A program made the position numbers and the translations under genes. The notes beneath the pieces were generated by a model. The model did not search any database and was not told the DNA's origin. It saw only the letters and a list, made by a program, of their open reading frames with translations. 28,527 bases of DNA from a virus, in IMG/VR virus record IMGVR_UViG_3300022591_000052, positions 1-28,527 of that record; one strand, 5' to 3'. This document shows, piece after piece, positions 14,199-23,554 of this stretch. Each line of letters opens with the position of its first letter. Within the stretch, counting starts at the first letter, position 1.

Positions 14199-14456
14199 TT
14201 AAATAGTTGTGATGTTTGAGCCGTAGCCATTGGCTACAAGAATGTTATATTCATCGGTAGACAGTATGTACTCATGTCCGCCGAGGTAGCAGTAATCTGC
14301 ACTAAGTGTTTCGTCTACTCCTGGTGTACGGATAGACACTGTGGTTTGTCCATAGACAAGGATCGTGTTAGCACGGGCAATACGGTAGCGCCAAAATAGG
14401 CGGCTAAAACCAGCAGGGCCTTCTTCAACCGTTGGTGGTTTGAATTTGTATGCCAT
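14199..14456 (-). CDS. Conserved small protein following the capsid gene (85 aa)
   Basis: Starting from the ATG at 14456, chosen because AAGGAGAA is directly upstream, the protein reads MAYKFKPPTVEEGPAGFSRL and has ADYCYLGGHEYILSTDEYNI with NGYGSNI near the end. PPTV.EGP.G..RLF.RY and (D/A)YYYLGGH.Y..S..E...L...GYG are motifs I know from small proteins after the major capsid gene in aquatic phages. It may be a head-completion or decoration protein. The longer frame to 14504 would run through the hairpin and lacks a ribosome site. Confidence 0.8.
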   Translation of the reverse strand: MAYKFKPPTVEEGPAGFSRLFWRYRIARANTILVYGQTTVSIRTPGVDETLSADYCYLGGHEYILSTDEYNILVANGYGSNITTI

Positions 14457-14476
14457 GTTTCTCCTTGTTAATGTGG

Positions 14477-14500
14477 TAGCCCCACCCGAAGATGGGGCTA
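14477..14500 (-). promoter_or_regulatory. UUCG-capped hairpin after the capsid gene
   Basis: On the minus-strand transcript an 8-bp perfect stem (TAGCCCCA at 14500-14493 with TGGGGCTA at 14484-14477) is extended by a U-G and a C-G pair and closed by the tetraloop UUCG. It starts about 20 bases after the capsid stop. No T tract follows, so it is probably not a full terminator. It may protect the 3' end of processed capsid mRNA or cause partial termination and so set the ratio of capsid to downstream proteins. Confidence 0.75.
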
Positions 14501-14520
14501 ACACGAATTACCGAACTAGA

Positions 14521-15555
14521 CTAGTTCTGGTGAATTGATGAAGCTGACTCGATACGTACGAGTGAAGCGTCACGATAACGCTGCCATCCGAGTACGCCGT
14601 ACCATCCGATTGGACGGAAACGCATCAACTTATCAACAACTGGTCCGAAGATAACGTGTGGTTCTTCGGCAACAGCTTCTGCAAGTGCTTGCTTACCAGC
14701 AACGAGTGTACGGAATACACGAACGCCGCCTGTTCCGTAGGTCCATGCTGAACCAAATGTACCTGAACCTGTGGTTCCGCCAGTACCGTCAGCAGCTGAG
14801 AACATACGTGGAGACTCTACGAACATAGCGCCTTCGTAAGTTCCGATTGTTCCTGGCCAGAATTCAGATGAACCTGTCTCAGAGAACTTATGGTCATCAC
14901 GCCATCCGCCAGAACCAGTTTCAGCACGAAGATCGTGTGAAACTTCTGGGTGGATACCAACCCAGTAGTACTCGCCTTGACGTGGAACAGCCTTGTTCGC
15001 ACGGAGCTTAGCAACAGCCAAACGAATATCGCGTGACTTGATGACGTCTGTTCCGAGGATAGACTTTTGAGTTGTACCGTTGGTGTATGTACCAGCGTAT
15101 GTTGAAACAGCGTTTCCGCCAACTTCAGCAATAGCGTTTGGTCCACCAACAAGTGCGTTAAGTGCAACAGTGTCGAGAGAATCGGCCATGTTGAATGCGA
15201 TGATGTCAGCGATTGCTGGGTCAACATCTGAGAGTGAGAACAACTCGAGCTTACGGGTAGCAAGTGATGCGTTACCGTATTCATTGAGTGTTACTGTAAT
15301 AGGAGTTGTGTTACCAAGTGCGACTGCATCTGGGTCAACAGACTCTGATAGTGGGGCTGTAGCAGCTGCTAGATCTGTGTAGATCTGGAATACAACTGAT
15401 GAACCAGGCATAGCCTGTTGTACTGGCTTCTTGTCTGCAACATCGCGGATAAGAGGAACAGCACGGAGAGCGAATTCAACATAACGATCATAGGCTGTCT
15501 GTACGAGTGAGGTACCGAGGGAGCCAGATGTTGTATCTGTATATGCGTTGCTCAT
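14521..15555 (-). CDS. Major capsid protein, N4-gp56 family
   Basis: The 344-aa protein follows the N4-gp56-type HK97-fold capsid pattern: LVQTAYDRYVEFALRAVPLI near the N-terminus, KPVQQAMPGSSVVFQIYTDL, ATAPLSESVDPDAVALGNTT, then ITVTLNEYGNASLATRKLEL and DPAIADIIAFNMADSLDTVA with NALVGG. The C-terminal half (YYWVGIHPEVSHDLRAETG, AMFVESPRMF, GKQALAEAVAEEPHVIFGPV, GWYGVLGWQRY) also fits. It forms the icosahedral shell around the scaffold encoded just before it. GAAGGTG lies 5 bases upstream of the ATG. This is among the most highly expressed late proteins, consistent with the stable hairpin after the gene. Confidence 0.93.
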   Translation of the reverse strand: MSNAYTDTTSGSLGTSLVQTAYDRYVEFALRAVPLIRDVADKKPVQQAMPGSSVVFQIYTDLAAATAPLSESVDPDAVALGNTTPITVTLNEYGNASLATRKLELFSLSDVDPAIADIIAFNMADSLDTVALNALVGGPNAIAEVGGNAVSTYAGTYTNGTTQKSILGTDVIKSRDIRLAVAKLRANKAVPRQGEYYWVGIHPEVSHDLRAETGSGGWRDDHKFSETGSSEFWPGTIGTYEGAMFVESPRMFSAADGTGGTTGSGTFGSAWTYGTGGVRVFRTLVAGKQALAEAVAEEPHVIFGPVVDKLMRFRPIGWYGVLGWQRYRDASLVRIESASSIHQN

Positions 15556-15606
15556 GTGTCACCTTCTTTCTATAAGGTTTGTGCGGATGGGGTTGTGTTG
15601 CTTAAA

Positions 15607-16110
15607 CTACCCGCGAGTAAAGCGACTACCTGGATTGCCAGTCAATGCGTCTAAGTCATCTTTGCTAAGAGCCTTAGAGTTTAACTTTGCCATTATGTCG
15701 GCATCCCGTGTGGGAGTAGTTGCATTTTGAGTGGCAGCGTTGATGCGTTGATACGCAGCACGGTTTGTCTGTTCTTCTTCGCTGATAGGAGCAGCTTCTT
15801 CTTGGGTTGTCTTGAAGCCGAATACATCGGCATTCTCGCTTAACCAAGCATCTACCTGCTCAGGCGTTTCAATATCGCCAGGAATAAACTTGGCGATCTT
15901 GTCGGATACGCCCTTTGATGCCAATACGTCTTTGACTGAACGACTGCGTAAGTCGGATTGAATCTTGGCTAATTGCTCGGCCAAGTCTTTCTTTTCTTTC
16001 TCTGCTCGCTTAAGTGCTTTGCGGAGATTTGCAGGACCGTTAGGATCCACCTGCGCTGGTGTATCTTCTAGGTCTAGGTCGTCATCTTCATCTTCATATT
16101 GGTTTGCCAT
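15607..16110 (-). CDS. Capsid scaffolding protein (167 aa)
   Basis: A very acidic N-terminus (YEDEDDDLDLED at about 4-15) leads to a charged coiled coil (LRKALKRAEKEKKDLAEQLA at about 29-48), then KDVLASKGVSDKIAKFIPGD and a helical region (TPEQVDAWLSENADVFGF). The tail is polar and ends SRFTRG. Composition, size and position directly before the capsid gene are those of phage scaffolds, which guide shell assembly and leave before packaging. AAAGGGAG stands upstream of the ATG. A 123-base gap precedes it, in which I see no gene or terminator. Confidence 0.92.
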   Translation of the reverse strand: MANQYEDEDDDLDLEDTPAQVDPNGPANLRKALKRAEKEKKDLAEQLAKIQSDLRSRSVKDVLASKGVSDKIAKFIPGDIETPEQVDAWLSENADVFGFKTTQEEAAPISEEEQTNRAAYQRINAATQNATTPTRDADIMAKLNSKALSKDDLDALTGNPGSRFTRG

Positions 16111-16233
16111 GTGGCACTCCCTTTCGTTAGTTGTGACGCAGGCCGCAAGTCATCCCAGGGGAAGGATGGTTGGCTCCCACTCTCAGTCTTTAATACGCGT
16201 CATCCATGCTGATTGGTGGAGACGGAACTTAAT

Positions 16234-17340
16234 TTAGGAAACGCCTTGGGCTGTTCCTATGCCTAGTGATTGGCCTTGCGCACTAGCACCTGCTGAGCCA
16301 CCAAATTGTGATGTCTCTGCTGTCGCTAACTTCTGACGTGCGGCTGCTGCTTGTACAGCTTCTGGACCATTAAGGGATTCTTGTAAACCTTGTGCGGTGT
16401 TGTAGTTAACTCCAAGACCAGCGCCATAGATGTTGGCTAGTGTGCCTGCTTGCTGTCCAAGTTGTTGTGCTTGAGCAAATGCTTGTGCTTGCTTAGCATA
16501 GGAAAGCGCACCAGCGCCCATTCCTTGAGCAACTTGTGAAGCACCCATAACATCTTGGATACCAGCATTAGCAGCGGCTGCTGCCGTTGTTCCCTTTTGC
16601 GCCATAGCGTTAAGGATTGGCTGTGCTTTTGTAGGATCCATTATAGCAGCAGTAATGCCACCAAGGTTGACTCCGTAATACTGTGACAAAGCATTTGTAA
16701 TCGTTGGGTCTGCATTCATGGCAACATTCTTGTATGCCTGAACAATATCTCCAACCTCAGCCGCTGACTTGTCATTAGCGATAAATGCCTGAAGGTCTTG
16801 TGGCTGGTCATAGAAGCCAGCAGGAAGTCCCATGTTACGCAGGGTATCCTTGATGTTGTTTTCAGCTGTAAGGATTTGACCTTCGGTAAGCATGGATAAT
16901 CCATTGGCTACACGGGCAGCATTAGTGTTACCAAAGCGAGTTTTATATTCAGGTGTTTGAAGAAGCGCTTGGTAATAGCCACTAGATGTAGTAGGGGCAT
17001 TTGGTGAAGTAGATAAAGTTAATAAAGTGTCTGCTAAATCGCCTAATCCCTGTGCCTGAAACTGTTGACGGAATTGGTCAAAAGCGCTAGCAGCCTGTGA
17101 TTGTAAAAATGGATTAGCGTTTGCCTTGGCAATAGCGGCAGCATCAGCAGCAGCCTTTTCATTAGCAGATTGAGTAGCGAGGAATGTACGAGTCTGTGCA
17201 TTCTCTGCTTTGCTAGCATCAATTTCTGTTTGCATTTGAGAAATTATGTTATCTAGATTGGATTTAACTGGGGCTGATGGCTTGGTAACTGATTTAGCAG
17301 CCTGTATATTAAACCCTACATCTTCAGGATTAGTCGCCAT
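16234..17340 (-). CDS. Candidate internal virion / ejection protein (368 aa)
   Basis: The protein is Ala/Gln-rich and helical. A coiled coil at about 25-75 (NLDNIISQMQTEIDASKAEN...) is followed by a globular middle with TLRNMGLPAGFYDQPQDLQA and FIANDKSAAEV, a stretch I recall from large virion proteins of actinobacterial and marine phages. The C-terminal 110 residues are Gln/Ala repeats (YAKQAQAFAQAQQLGQQAG). No signal peptide or membrane helix is seen. It follows the 441-aa gene with one base between stop and start, and in related phages such parts may be fused. A role in the inner core or DNA ejection is inferred. Confidence 0.7.
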   Translation of the reverse strand: MATNPEDVGFNIQAAKSVTKPSAPVKSNLDNIISQMQTEIDASKAENAQTRTFLATQSANEKAAADAAAIAKANANPFLQSQAASAFDQFRQQFQAQGLGDLADTLLTLSTSPNAPTTSSGYYQALLQTPEYKTRFGNTNAARVANGLSMLTEGQILTAENNIKDTLRNMGLPAGFYDQPQDLQAFIANDKSAAEVGDIVQAYKNVAMNADPTITNALSQYYGVNLGGITAAIMDPTKAQPILNAMAQKGTTAAAAANAGIQDVMGASQVAQGMGAGALSYAKQAQAFAQAQQLGQQAGTLANIYGAGLGVNYNTAQGLQESLNGPEAVQAAAARQKLATAETSQFGGSAGASAQGQSLGIGTAQGVS

Positions 17341-17341
17341 G

Positions 17342-18667
17342 CTATGCGTTTACTCCAAATCGTTGTAGGATGCTAGAAGCAAGGTCTGAATAAGTAGCCC
17401 GTGCATTTTGTTTGTATTGCCATGATGGGTCTTGCTTGATTGTTGCCTCAAAGCTGGCAGGATCCATAACAGTCTTGCCATCGCCCTTAAGATACTTTTG
17501 TACATATGGGTCATTGACAGTAACGCTATTTGGGTCTTTCTCTAGCAACGCTGCAACTTTGTCAATAGCAGGTTGAGCCACTTGCTTGAGAGTTTGGTTA
17601 GCGTTAACCAACTGAGTTTGAAGATGGCCATATTGACCAAGGGCAGCATTCTTAAATGACTGCTCAACATCTTCAATCTTCTTGGTGCCAGCCTCAATCT
17701 TGGACAAATCTAAGCGGGCATTAACATTTAATTCTTTTGTTGTAGGGTCAATGACTGGTACGCCATATTCCCCAGCAAGCTGAATATATTTATCTATGTT
17801 TGGTTGCTCTGCTTGCTGTGCGCCAGAAGCTACAGCCTTTGCGTAATAATCTGTAAGTTGCTTTTGTAGCCAAACATTTGGGTCAAATCCTGGTGTGCTA
17901 ACTTGGCTGCTTACTGTTCCGTCTGGGTTAACTGCTGTTGTAGTTACTTCCTGATTGCCAGGCTTCTTAGCCTCGTTAATCATGGCTTGTTGCCATGTAA
18001 TTGTCTTACCCTTTGAATCCTTGAATGGAGACTGCATATCAATAACAGTCGGCATACGGTTAAAGACTTTTTGGAATGCTTGATAGAAGTAGCCATCAGC
18101 AGTCTTGCTGTAGTCAGTTACTCGGCTTGTAGTTGTTGGTGCATTCTGACCAAAGCCAGCAGCGGACAAACTAGAGAGATAATCGTTTGGATCCATTTGG
18201 CTCTGTTGTGCGCCAAGAAGAACCTGAATCCACGCATTCTGAATACGGGTTGGATTCTTTTCAGTCTTAGCGATGAGAGCATGGCTGACCAAGTTTTTGC
18301 GAATTTGAGCAAGGTTAACTGGCAAACGAGATTGAGATACTAAGTCGCCAATGGCAGTAGGAACTACCTTGCTGCCTACTTTAAGCGGAATAGCGCCTGA
18401 AGCGTTAAGGCTTGTACCAGTGTTAGGATCATAGATATTTGTGCCAGTGCCAGTTGTAGCGCTGAATGCACCTGATGGTGCGCCACCGTATCCACCAGCT
18501 GAACCAAATCCAGTTGCAGTTGCAGCTGGCTTTAAGTCAGTAGGTAGCAACTTAAGTTTTTGAGCCTGTGCTGCTGGAAGAGTCTGTACAGAATTGTCGC
18601 TATAGGTTACATGAATGGTGCCGTCTGCTGGATTAGCAACAGAACTTACTGGTGTAGGAGTAGCCAT
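17342..18667 (-). CDS. Candidate internal virion protein (441 aa)
   Basis: Residues 1-50 form a small beta unit (GTIHVTYSDNSVQTLPAAQA). A Gly/Ser/Thr linker follows to about 110, then mixed helical domains (KNLVSHALIAKTEKNPTRIQ and YFYQAFQKVFNRMPTVIDMQ). The end, PYVQKYLKGDGKTVMDPASF followed by QDPSWQYKQNARATYSDLAS and ILQRFG, is a C-terminal motif (DP.(W/Y)....A......A..IL..FG) I know from phage virion proteins. It lies 3 bases after the 1477-aa gene and before the 368-aa gene. Probably a core or ejection component. Confidence 0.7.
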   Translation of the reverse strand: MATPTPVSSVANPADGTIHVTYSDNSVQTLPAAQAQKLKLLPTDLKPAATATGFGSAGGYGGAPSGAFSATTGTGTNIYDPNTGTSLNASGAIPLKVGSKVVPTAIGDLVSQSRLPVNLAQIRKNLVSHALIAKTEKNPTRIQNAWIQVLLGAQQSQMDPNDYLSSLSAAGFGQNAPTTTSRVTDYSKTADGYFYQAFQKVFNRMPTVIDMQSPFKDSKGKTITWQQAMINEAKKPGNQEVTTTAVNPDGTVSSQVSTPGFDPNVWLQKQLTDYYAKAVASGAQQAEQPNIDKYIQLAGEYGVPVIDPTTKELNVNARLDLSKIEAGTKKIEDVEQSFKNAALGQYGHLQTQLVNANQTLKQVAQPAIDKVAALLEKDPNSVTVNDPYVQKYLKGDGKTVMDPASFEATIKQDPSWQYKQNARATYSDLASSILQRFGVNA

Positions 18668-18670
18668 TTA

Positions 18671-21600
18671 TTAACCTAACTTTGAGAATACGCTTTGGAT
18701 AACTGGTGCCAAGCGAGGGTCATTTGCGGCAACAGCATCAAGGTGATTTTGCCAGTTTTGATTTTCGTCATTAACTACAGGGCCTTGAATGTTTAGCATC
18801 TTGTATTGATTTAAGCGCTGAGCATGTACCGAGTAGTCATTCATCAAGCCGCGCACAAGATTGGCTTGTTCATGGGTTGGGGTATTTGGATTGCTTGGAT
18901 CCAAAATTTGCTGGAGTTGAGAGTATGCTTTATTGGCATCGTTCTTGCCATTTTGATTAGTGTAAGAATCATACCATATTGGATACAAGTTCTTCATCTT
19001 GGTCATAACGGCAGACCAACGTTCATTCTCTTGCTTCTCTGTAAAGGTATCGTAGTTTGCCTTAGCTTGTTGGATAACCTTTGTATGAGTAGCCTTGTCG
19101 CCAGCAATCAACGCATCGCCTTCAGCGATATAGAACTGGGTAAGTAGTTGAGCAGGTGTACGGTTTGCACGAAGCCCCATACCGAGAAGTTCGTTGTAAA
19201 CAGTTCTATCGTTTACTGCCTTTGGATCCTGTGGGATAAGGAAGAATGCACCACGTTCTAGGTTTGATTCTGGGCTAAACCATTGTGGGTTATTCTTGAT
19301 ATAGTCAACTGTGCCTTGAACATATGGATACTTAGCACCTGGGATAAGGTTATCAGTCTTGCTAACTGTATAAGATACAGACTTTGAACCATGCTCGCCA
19401 AGGAAGGTAAAAAGGGCATCATTGTAGTTACCCTTTTGCTTGACCAGTTTCCAAAATTCATCACGTAATCCCACATCTTCTTGGGATACTTGTGGGGCTA
19501 ATGGTGAAAGCAAGCCAAGCATGGACTTAATAATCAAGATGCTTCGAGCATTATCCTTAATGCGATTCACATAGTCTTGAATTTGATTAGGCTCAGCATT
19601 GGGTGGTGGTACTTGACCATGGTAATAAGCAGCTGCTAATGCTCCAGAAAGGGCATTGCTGAACTGGTTATTCCAGTCAACTCCGTTAATTCCAGCGGCA
19701 TCTACTAGGCTCTTCATCCATGCTGCTGGAATCATTGAATCAATAATTCCGCGCTTAAAGGATATATCGCCAATGGTTCCCTTAATCATAGGATTAAGAG
19801 ATGGGAAAAAGTCTGAAAGTAAGTTACCGCTGACAGAAAGGAATGGCGATACGCCAGGTGTTTGCAGTTCTGGTAGTACGGACTTCAAAGAAGTCATATT
19901 ACCTTTAACGGTAAGTGGTAATCCAGATACCATAGGAACATTAAACGCTTTTAGTGTACCTTGGACTGCTTCACCGAATGCTCCAGCTCCAGGGATATAA
20001 ACAAACTTGTTGCCCTGATCATCTGTTTCCATGAAGGATGGGTCTGATAAAGCATGCTCAGATAATTGATAGAAGCGCAATCCCCGTGAAAAAGCAGGTG
20101 ACATAATGCTTGTGTCTTTAAGTACACGGAAAGCACGTTTTAATGCCTGCTCTTGAGCAAAGTAAAATGGCAAGAAGTTGCGAGAAAGTTGAGCAAACTG
20201 GTTGCGTAGCGCAGTGTTGTGAATCTGTGGCAACATAGAATATGATGCTTGTGTCTGAGCAAAGCGCAGAGCTTGGTTTGCTTCCATTGTGCCGTTTTCA
20301 ATCATAGGCACATACTTGGCATAAGCATCAGCAACGTGCATCAAATACAAAGGCTCACGAGAAAGATTACTAACAATCGGATCCATAACCTTTTTGAAGC
20401 CAAGGTTAGCAACTGTAGTAATCAAGTTCTTGCTTGGTATATAAGGCTCAAGCATTGGACCTGATACAGCTGCTGGCATAGACTTAGGCATCTTTTGAGC
20501 CATAGCAGCCAACTGGTTAATATCTGTTGGATTACCTTCAGATAAGTTCTTGGCTATGTTCTTAAGAACAGTGCCATCCTTACCGATAAGCATACCTAGT
20601 GTGTTATCTACACGGTCAGCAGCAAATGCTCGTGGGTCTTGCTTTACCCAGCGTACAAGAGTCTTTGATTCTGCGTTGTAAGGCTTGTAGTTTCCAGCCA
20701 ATGTAGCAAGGATGCGGTCATGCTCCTTGTTGATGAGAGACTCACGAAGTTTTTGATACTCCTGATGTTGAGCCATATAGTCAATATGGTCCTCAATTTG
20801 GAGTTTGCTTTTTTCGCCAAGTGCGTTGAGGAAGTCTCCAGCAATGTTCTTGTTAACATTCTCATTGGCAGCACGTTGTAGGTTTGTTGCATAACGTGGT
20901 ACAAAGTGTGGGCTATCTGCTGAGTAGGTTGTATACTCAGGCAAGTCACGGAACATTGGGCTGTTCTTTTGAATCTGATAATAATAGTGAGTCATCTTGC
21001 CTGATTGGTAGGCGGTGGATGCTTCTTCACCATGACCAGGCGAAACTGCTTCTGAAATGATATGACCCTTGTTGGCCATAATCAGTTGAGTAGCAAGATC
21101 CATTTGCTCAGATGCAGTCATCTTTGCAGCAAACTTAAGTCCAGTAGCCTTTGCTTCTCTGAATGTAGGGAAGCCAGTCTTATCCCAAGCGGTGCTAATA
21201 CCTTTAGATATTCCTAGTGAGGTAAGAGCAGCAGGCAGGATATGCTTTGCTTCTCCAGAGGTAAGGTCATAATCAGCCTTTGCGGCAGATGCTCCGAGCT
21301 TAGCCTTGAATGTATTGACTACGCCATAGCGAGCAAAGGTAGGGATAAGTTCTGCCGCAGCAACACGTAGACCAAATCCTGCTGTAGCAAGAGCTAATGG
21401 CTTAAAAATTGTATTGGTATATTTGTCTGCAATAAAGTCATCGGTAGCGCCCATGACTTTCTTTACTCTGCCCAAGTCGCGCACAGCACGTTTCATGGCA
21501 TAAAAGTCTGGTATGTTAAACATATCGTTAGCGTGATGTGGGTTAATACCATCAACTGCTGTATCGCCAGCCTTTGTTACATATTCTCCCAATGGCTCGC

Positions 21601-23104
21601 CAGTAGGTTTTGAACCAAAGATTTGTGTGCCAACTAGAGGCTCATCAACCTTATTAGTTTCTTCAAAGGCTTTCTTGACGATAGCATTATCATCAGGCAA
21701 TCCCATTGCTTTAAGCGATTCAAAGTATGTTTGATTCTTGATAATGCGAGCAGCGTTAATATCGTTAGCCGCTACTGCTTCAGCATACTTGCCAGCCATT
21801 TCCTTTGCTGCTGAATCGCCCATACCGAAACGGGCAATACGGTAAATGGTTGTAGCAGAATCTGGAGCATTCCAGCGGAATTGAGATAATGATAGTTTGC
21901 CAGTTTCGGCATCTACGCTGTATGGCATATATCCACTAAAGGTTTTATAGACGCCAGAGGTTAACTTATTAACCTTTAGTTGATCCTGAAGTGGCTCAGT
22001 AAATTTAGCACGAAGTAATGTGCGCTGTGGAAGCATCGCTTGACCAGCAAGGTTGCCACTCATCTCATCAAAGAAAAGACCAGTCTTGAAGAACTGATGA
22101 ACTTGGTCAACATCGTTCATTGAACCTAAACGACCCGCAGCGGCTGCGCCTAATTGTGGATATTTAGCAGCAATAATTCCCGATGCCTCAGAACTGCTTT
22201 TAGCATTTTTGGCAGTATCTGCAATATCTTCAATGGCACGATTGTAGTTGCGTGATGTGGAGTTAAATATTCCAGATCCATTACGGACTGCATCAATCTG
22301 GTCTGCTGTAATAGCCATGCCTGACTGAGATTGCAAAAAGTCTTTAACTCCTGGAATCGCTCTCATCAGAGGATATTTGAGTTGTACTTCTCCAGCCTTA
22401 TCCAAGGAAAGAAGTCTGCCACCACGCATAGCTTGACCAAAGCGGCCAATAATATTTAATGGGTCAGCTTCAATGTCAGTTCCCATATCTGTAACGCCAG
22501 ATACGAATGAACCAACAGAGCCAAACAAACCTTTATCGGTAGACTTGAAAGCCTTACCTGCTGCATCTAAACCAACAGCATCTAAAGCAGTACCGATAGC
22601 GTTGGAAAAATCACGACCTGCTGAAACTTTATAGTTTGGATCTTCAGATTTTGCGATAGCGCTTTTATAGCCAGGAAAAAGGTTGGCTAATTTGCGTTCC
22701 GCTGCCATAGCAATATCTGCTCCGATAGCAGTTCCTGCTGGTCCTGCTAAAGAACCAAGTGCGCCGCCACCAATTACACCTAGTGTCGCAGCAAAGCCTG
22801 GAAGAAAACCGTTATCTGTGTATACGGCATGAATAAACTTGTAGTCTTTTTGAATCTCTTGGAGTGGCTTAGCAGCCCAAGACATAGCGGTAGACAAACC
22901 GTTACCAACTCTTCCCCAAAAACTTTGGGTATTGTTGGCTGAACCATGCTCCGCAATAGCATCTTGTGCGCCGATAGTATTTACGGCATGGGAAACAACA
23001 AGAGATGTGGATTGTGGATCAGATGAATTTGCAACATCAGCAGCTGCGCCAGGGTTGGCTGCAAGTGTTGGTGTTACCCAGTTACTCCAGTTAATACCAG
23101 CCAA
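18671..23104 (-). CDS. Giant virion protein (1477 aa), candidate ejection/internal core protein, TTG start
   Basis: The longest gene of the window begins with TTG at 23104, two bases after the previous stop. No ATG with a ribosome site lies nearby, so a coupled TTG start is most likely. Residues 99-134 are hydrophobic and Gly/Ala-rich (GFAATLGVIGGGALGSLAG...IGADIAMAAE), a segment able to enter membranes. Near residue 980 is RNFLPFYFAQEQALKRAFRV, a motif found in very large virion proteins of tailed phages. The C-terminal 250 residues are helical and charged (HTKVIQQAKANYDTFTEKQE). No tape-measure-like heptads dominate. Length and position suggest a protein that leaves with DNA to span the envelope; a tape measure role is less likely but open. 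Confidence 0.72.
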   Translation of the reverse strand: MAGINWSNWVTPTLAANPGAAADVANSSDPQSTSLVVSHAVNTIGAQDAIAEHGSANNTQSFWGRVGNGLSTAMSWAAKPLQEIQKDYKFIHAVYTDNGFLPGFAATLGVIGGGALGSLAGPAGTAIGADIAMAAERKLANLFPGYKSAIAKSEDPNYKVSAGRDFSNAIGTALDAVGLDAAGKAFKSTDKGLFGSVGSFVSGVTDMGTDIEADPLNIIGRFGQAMRGGRLLSLDKAGEVQLKYPLMRAIPGVKDFLQSQSGMAITADQIDAVRNGSGIFNSTSRNYNRAIEDIADTAKNAKSSSEASGIIAAKYPQLGAAAAGRLGSMNDVDQVHQFFKTGLFFDEMSGNLAGQAMLPQRTLLRAKFTEPLQDQLKVNKLTSGVYKTFSGYMPYSVDAETGKLSLSQFRWNAPDSATTIYRIARFGMGDSAAKEMAGKYAEAVAANDINAARIIKNQTYFESLKAMGLPDDNAIVKKAFEETNKVDEPLVGTQIFGSKPTGEPLGEYVTKAGDTAVDGINPHHANDMFNIPDFYAMKRAVRDLGRVKKVMGATDDFIADKYTNTIFKPLALATAGFGLRVAAAELIPTFARYGVVNTFKAKLGASAAKADYDLTSGEAKHILPAALTSLGISKGISTAWDKTGFPTFREAKATGLKFAAKMTASEQMDLATQLIMANKGHIISEAVSPGHGEEASTAYQSGKMTHYYYQIQKNSPMFRDLPEYTTYSADSPHFVPRYATNLQRAANENVNKNIAGDFLNALGEKSKLQIEDHIDYMAQHQEYQKLRESLINKEHDRILATLAGNYKPYNAESKTLVRWVKQDPRAFAADRVDNTLGMLIGKDGTVLKNIAKNLSEGNPTDINQLAAMAQKMPKSMPAAVSGPMLEPYIPSKNLITTVANLGFKKVMDPIVSNLSREPLYLMHVADAYAKYVPMIENGTMEANQALRFAQTQASYSMLPQIHNTALRNQFAQLSRNFLPFYFAQEQALKRAFRVLKDTSIMSPAFSRGLRFYQLSEHALSDPSFMETDDQGNKFVYIPGAGAFGEAVQGTLKAFNVPMVSGLPLTVKGNMTSLKSVLPELQTPGVSPFLSVSGNLLSDFFPSLNPMIKGTIGDISFKRGIIDSMIPAAWMKSLVDAAGINGVDWNNQFSNALSGALAAAYYHGQVPPPNAEPNQIQDYVNRIKDNARSILIIKSMLGLLSPLAPQVSQEDVGLRDEFWKLVKQKGNYNDALFTFLGEHGSKSVSYTVSKTDNLIPGAKYPYVQGTVDYIKNNPQWFSPESNLERGAFFLIPQDPKAVNDRTVYNELLGMGLRANRTPAQLLTQFYIAEGDALIAGDKATHTKVIQQAKANYDTFTEKQENERWSAVMTKMKNLYPIWYDSYTNQNGKNDANKAYSQLQQILDPSNPNTPTHEQANLVRGLMNDYSVHAQRLNQYKMLNIQGPVVNDENQNWQNHLDAVAANDPRLAPVIQSVFSKLG

Positions 23105-23105
23105 G

Positions 23106-23552
23106 TTAGAATGCCTGTCCTATTCTCTCAGCAAGATACCTCATGGTTGGAGAAGCGTCTGGTTGAGATGCCATATTGTTAAAAAGGCTGTAAGCAGTTT
23201 GATACTGGCCTTGAACATCGGCATTAGTTTGGATAGGATGTGGCGTTGTTACATGTTCCCAAGGGCGATTAGATATTCCAGTAAGTGAAGGAAGTGGCTC
23301 TTGAGGTTCGGGTGTTGGCGCTGGTTGTGATTGTCCAGCCTGTGCGATGTCAGCAGCAGGCATTGGCTTTACATCAGGAGTAGCAGCCATAGGCGCTTGC
23401 GCCTGTAGGTTCATCATTTCTGCGCCATCACCATAATTAGGCATGTCAGAGATGTACCGTTGTGCTTGCTTTGATGCAATTCCGCCATCGGTTCGTGTGC
23501 TTAATGCACCTGGGAGAGATGGGGTTGTCGCTGGATTAGCTGGTTGACCCAT
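23106..23552 (-). CDS. Pro/Gln/Ala-rich protein of the head module (148 aa)
   Basis: The protein is mostly disordered. An N-terminal part (GALSTRTDGGIASKQAQRYI followed by MPNYGDGAEMMNLQ) precedes a Pro/Ala/Gln linker (about 55-95), then a helical end (QYQTAYSLFNNMASQPDASP, MRYLAERIGQAF). LS.RTDGG...KQ..R......YG is a pattern seen in small proteins between portal and scaffold in aquatic phages. AAGGAGAA is just upstream of the ATG. It could be a minor scaffold or head-completion protein; role unknown. Confidence 0.78.
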   Translation of the reverse strand: MGQPANPATTPSLPGALSTRTDGGIASKQAQRYISDMPNYGDGAEMMNLQAQAPMAATPDVKPMPAADIAQAGQSQPAPTPEPQEPLPSLTGISNRPWEHVTTPHPIQTNADVQGQYQTAYSLFNNMASQPDASPTMRYLAERIGQAF

Positions 23553-23554
23553 GT

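Noticed and set aside
16111-16233. Possible terminator between the 368-aa gene and scaffold
   Set aside because: Only a short imperfect CATCC/GGATG pairing is seen and no T tract; scaffold probably continues on the same transcript.
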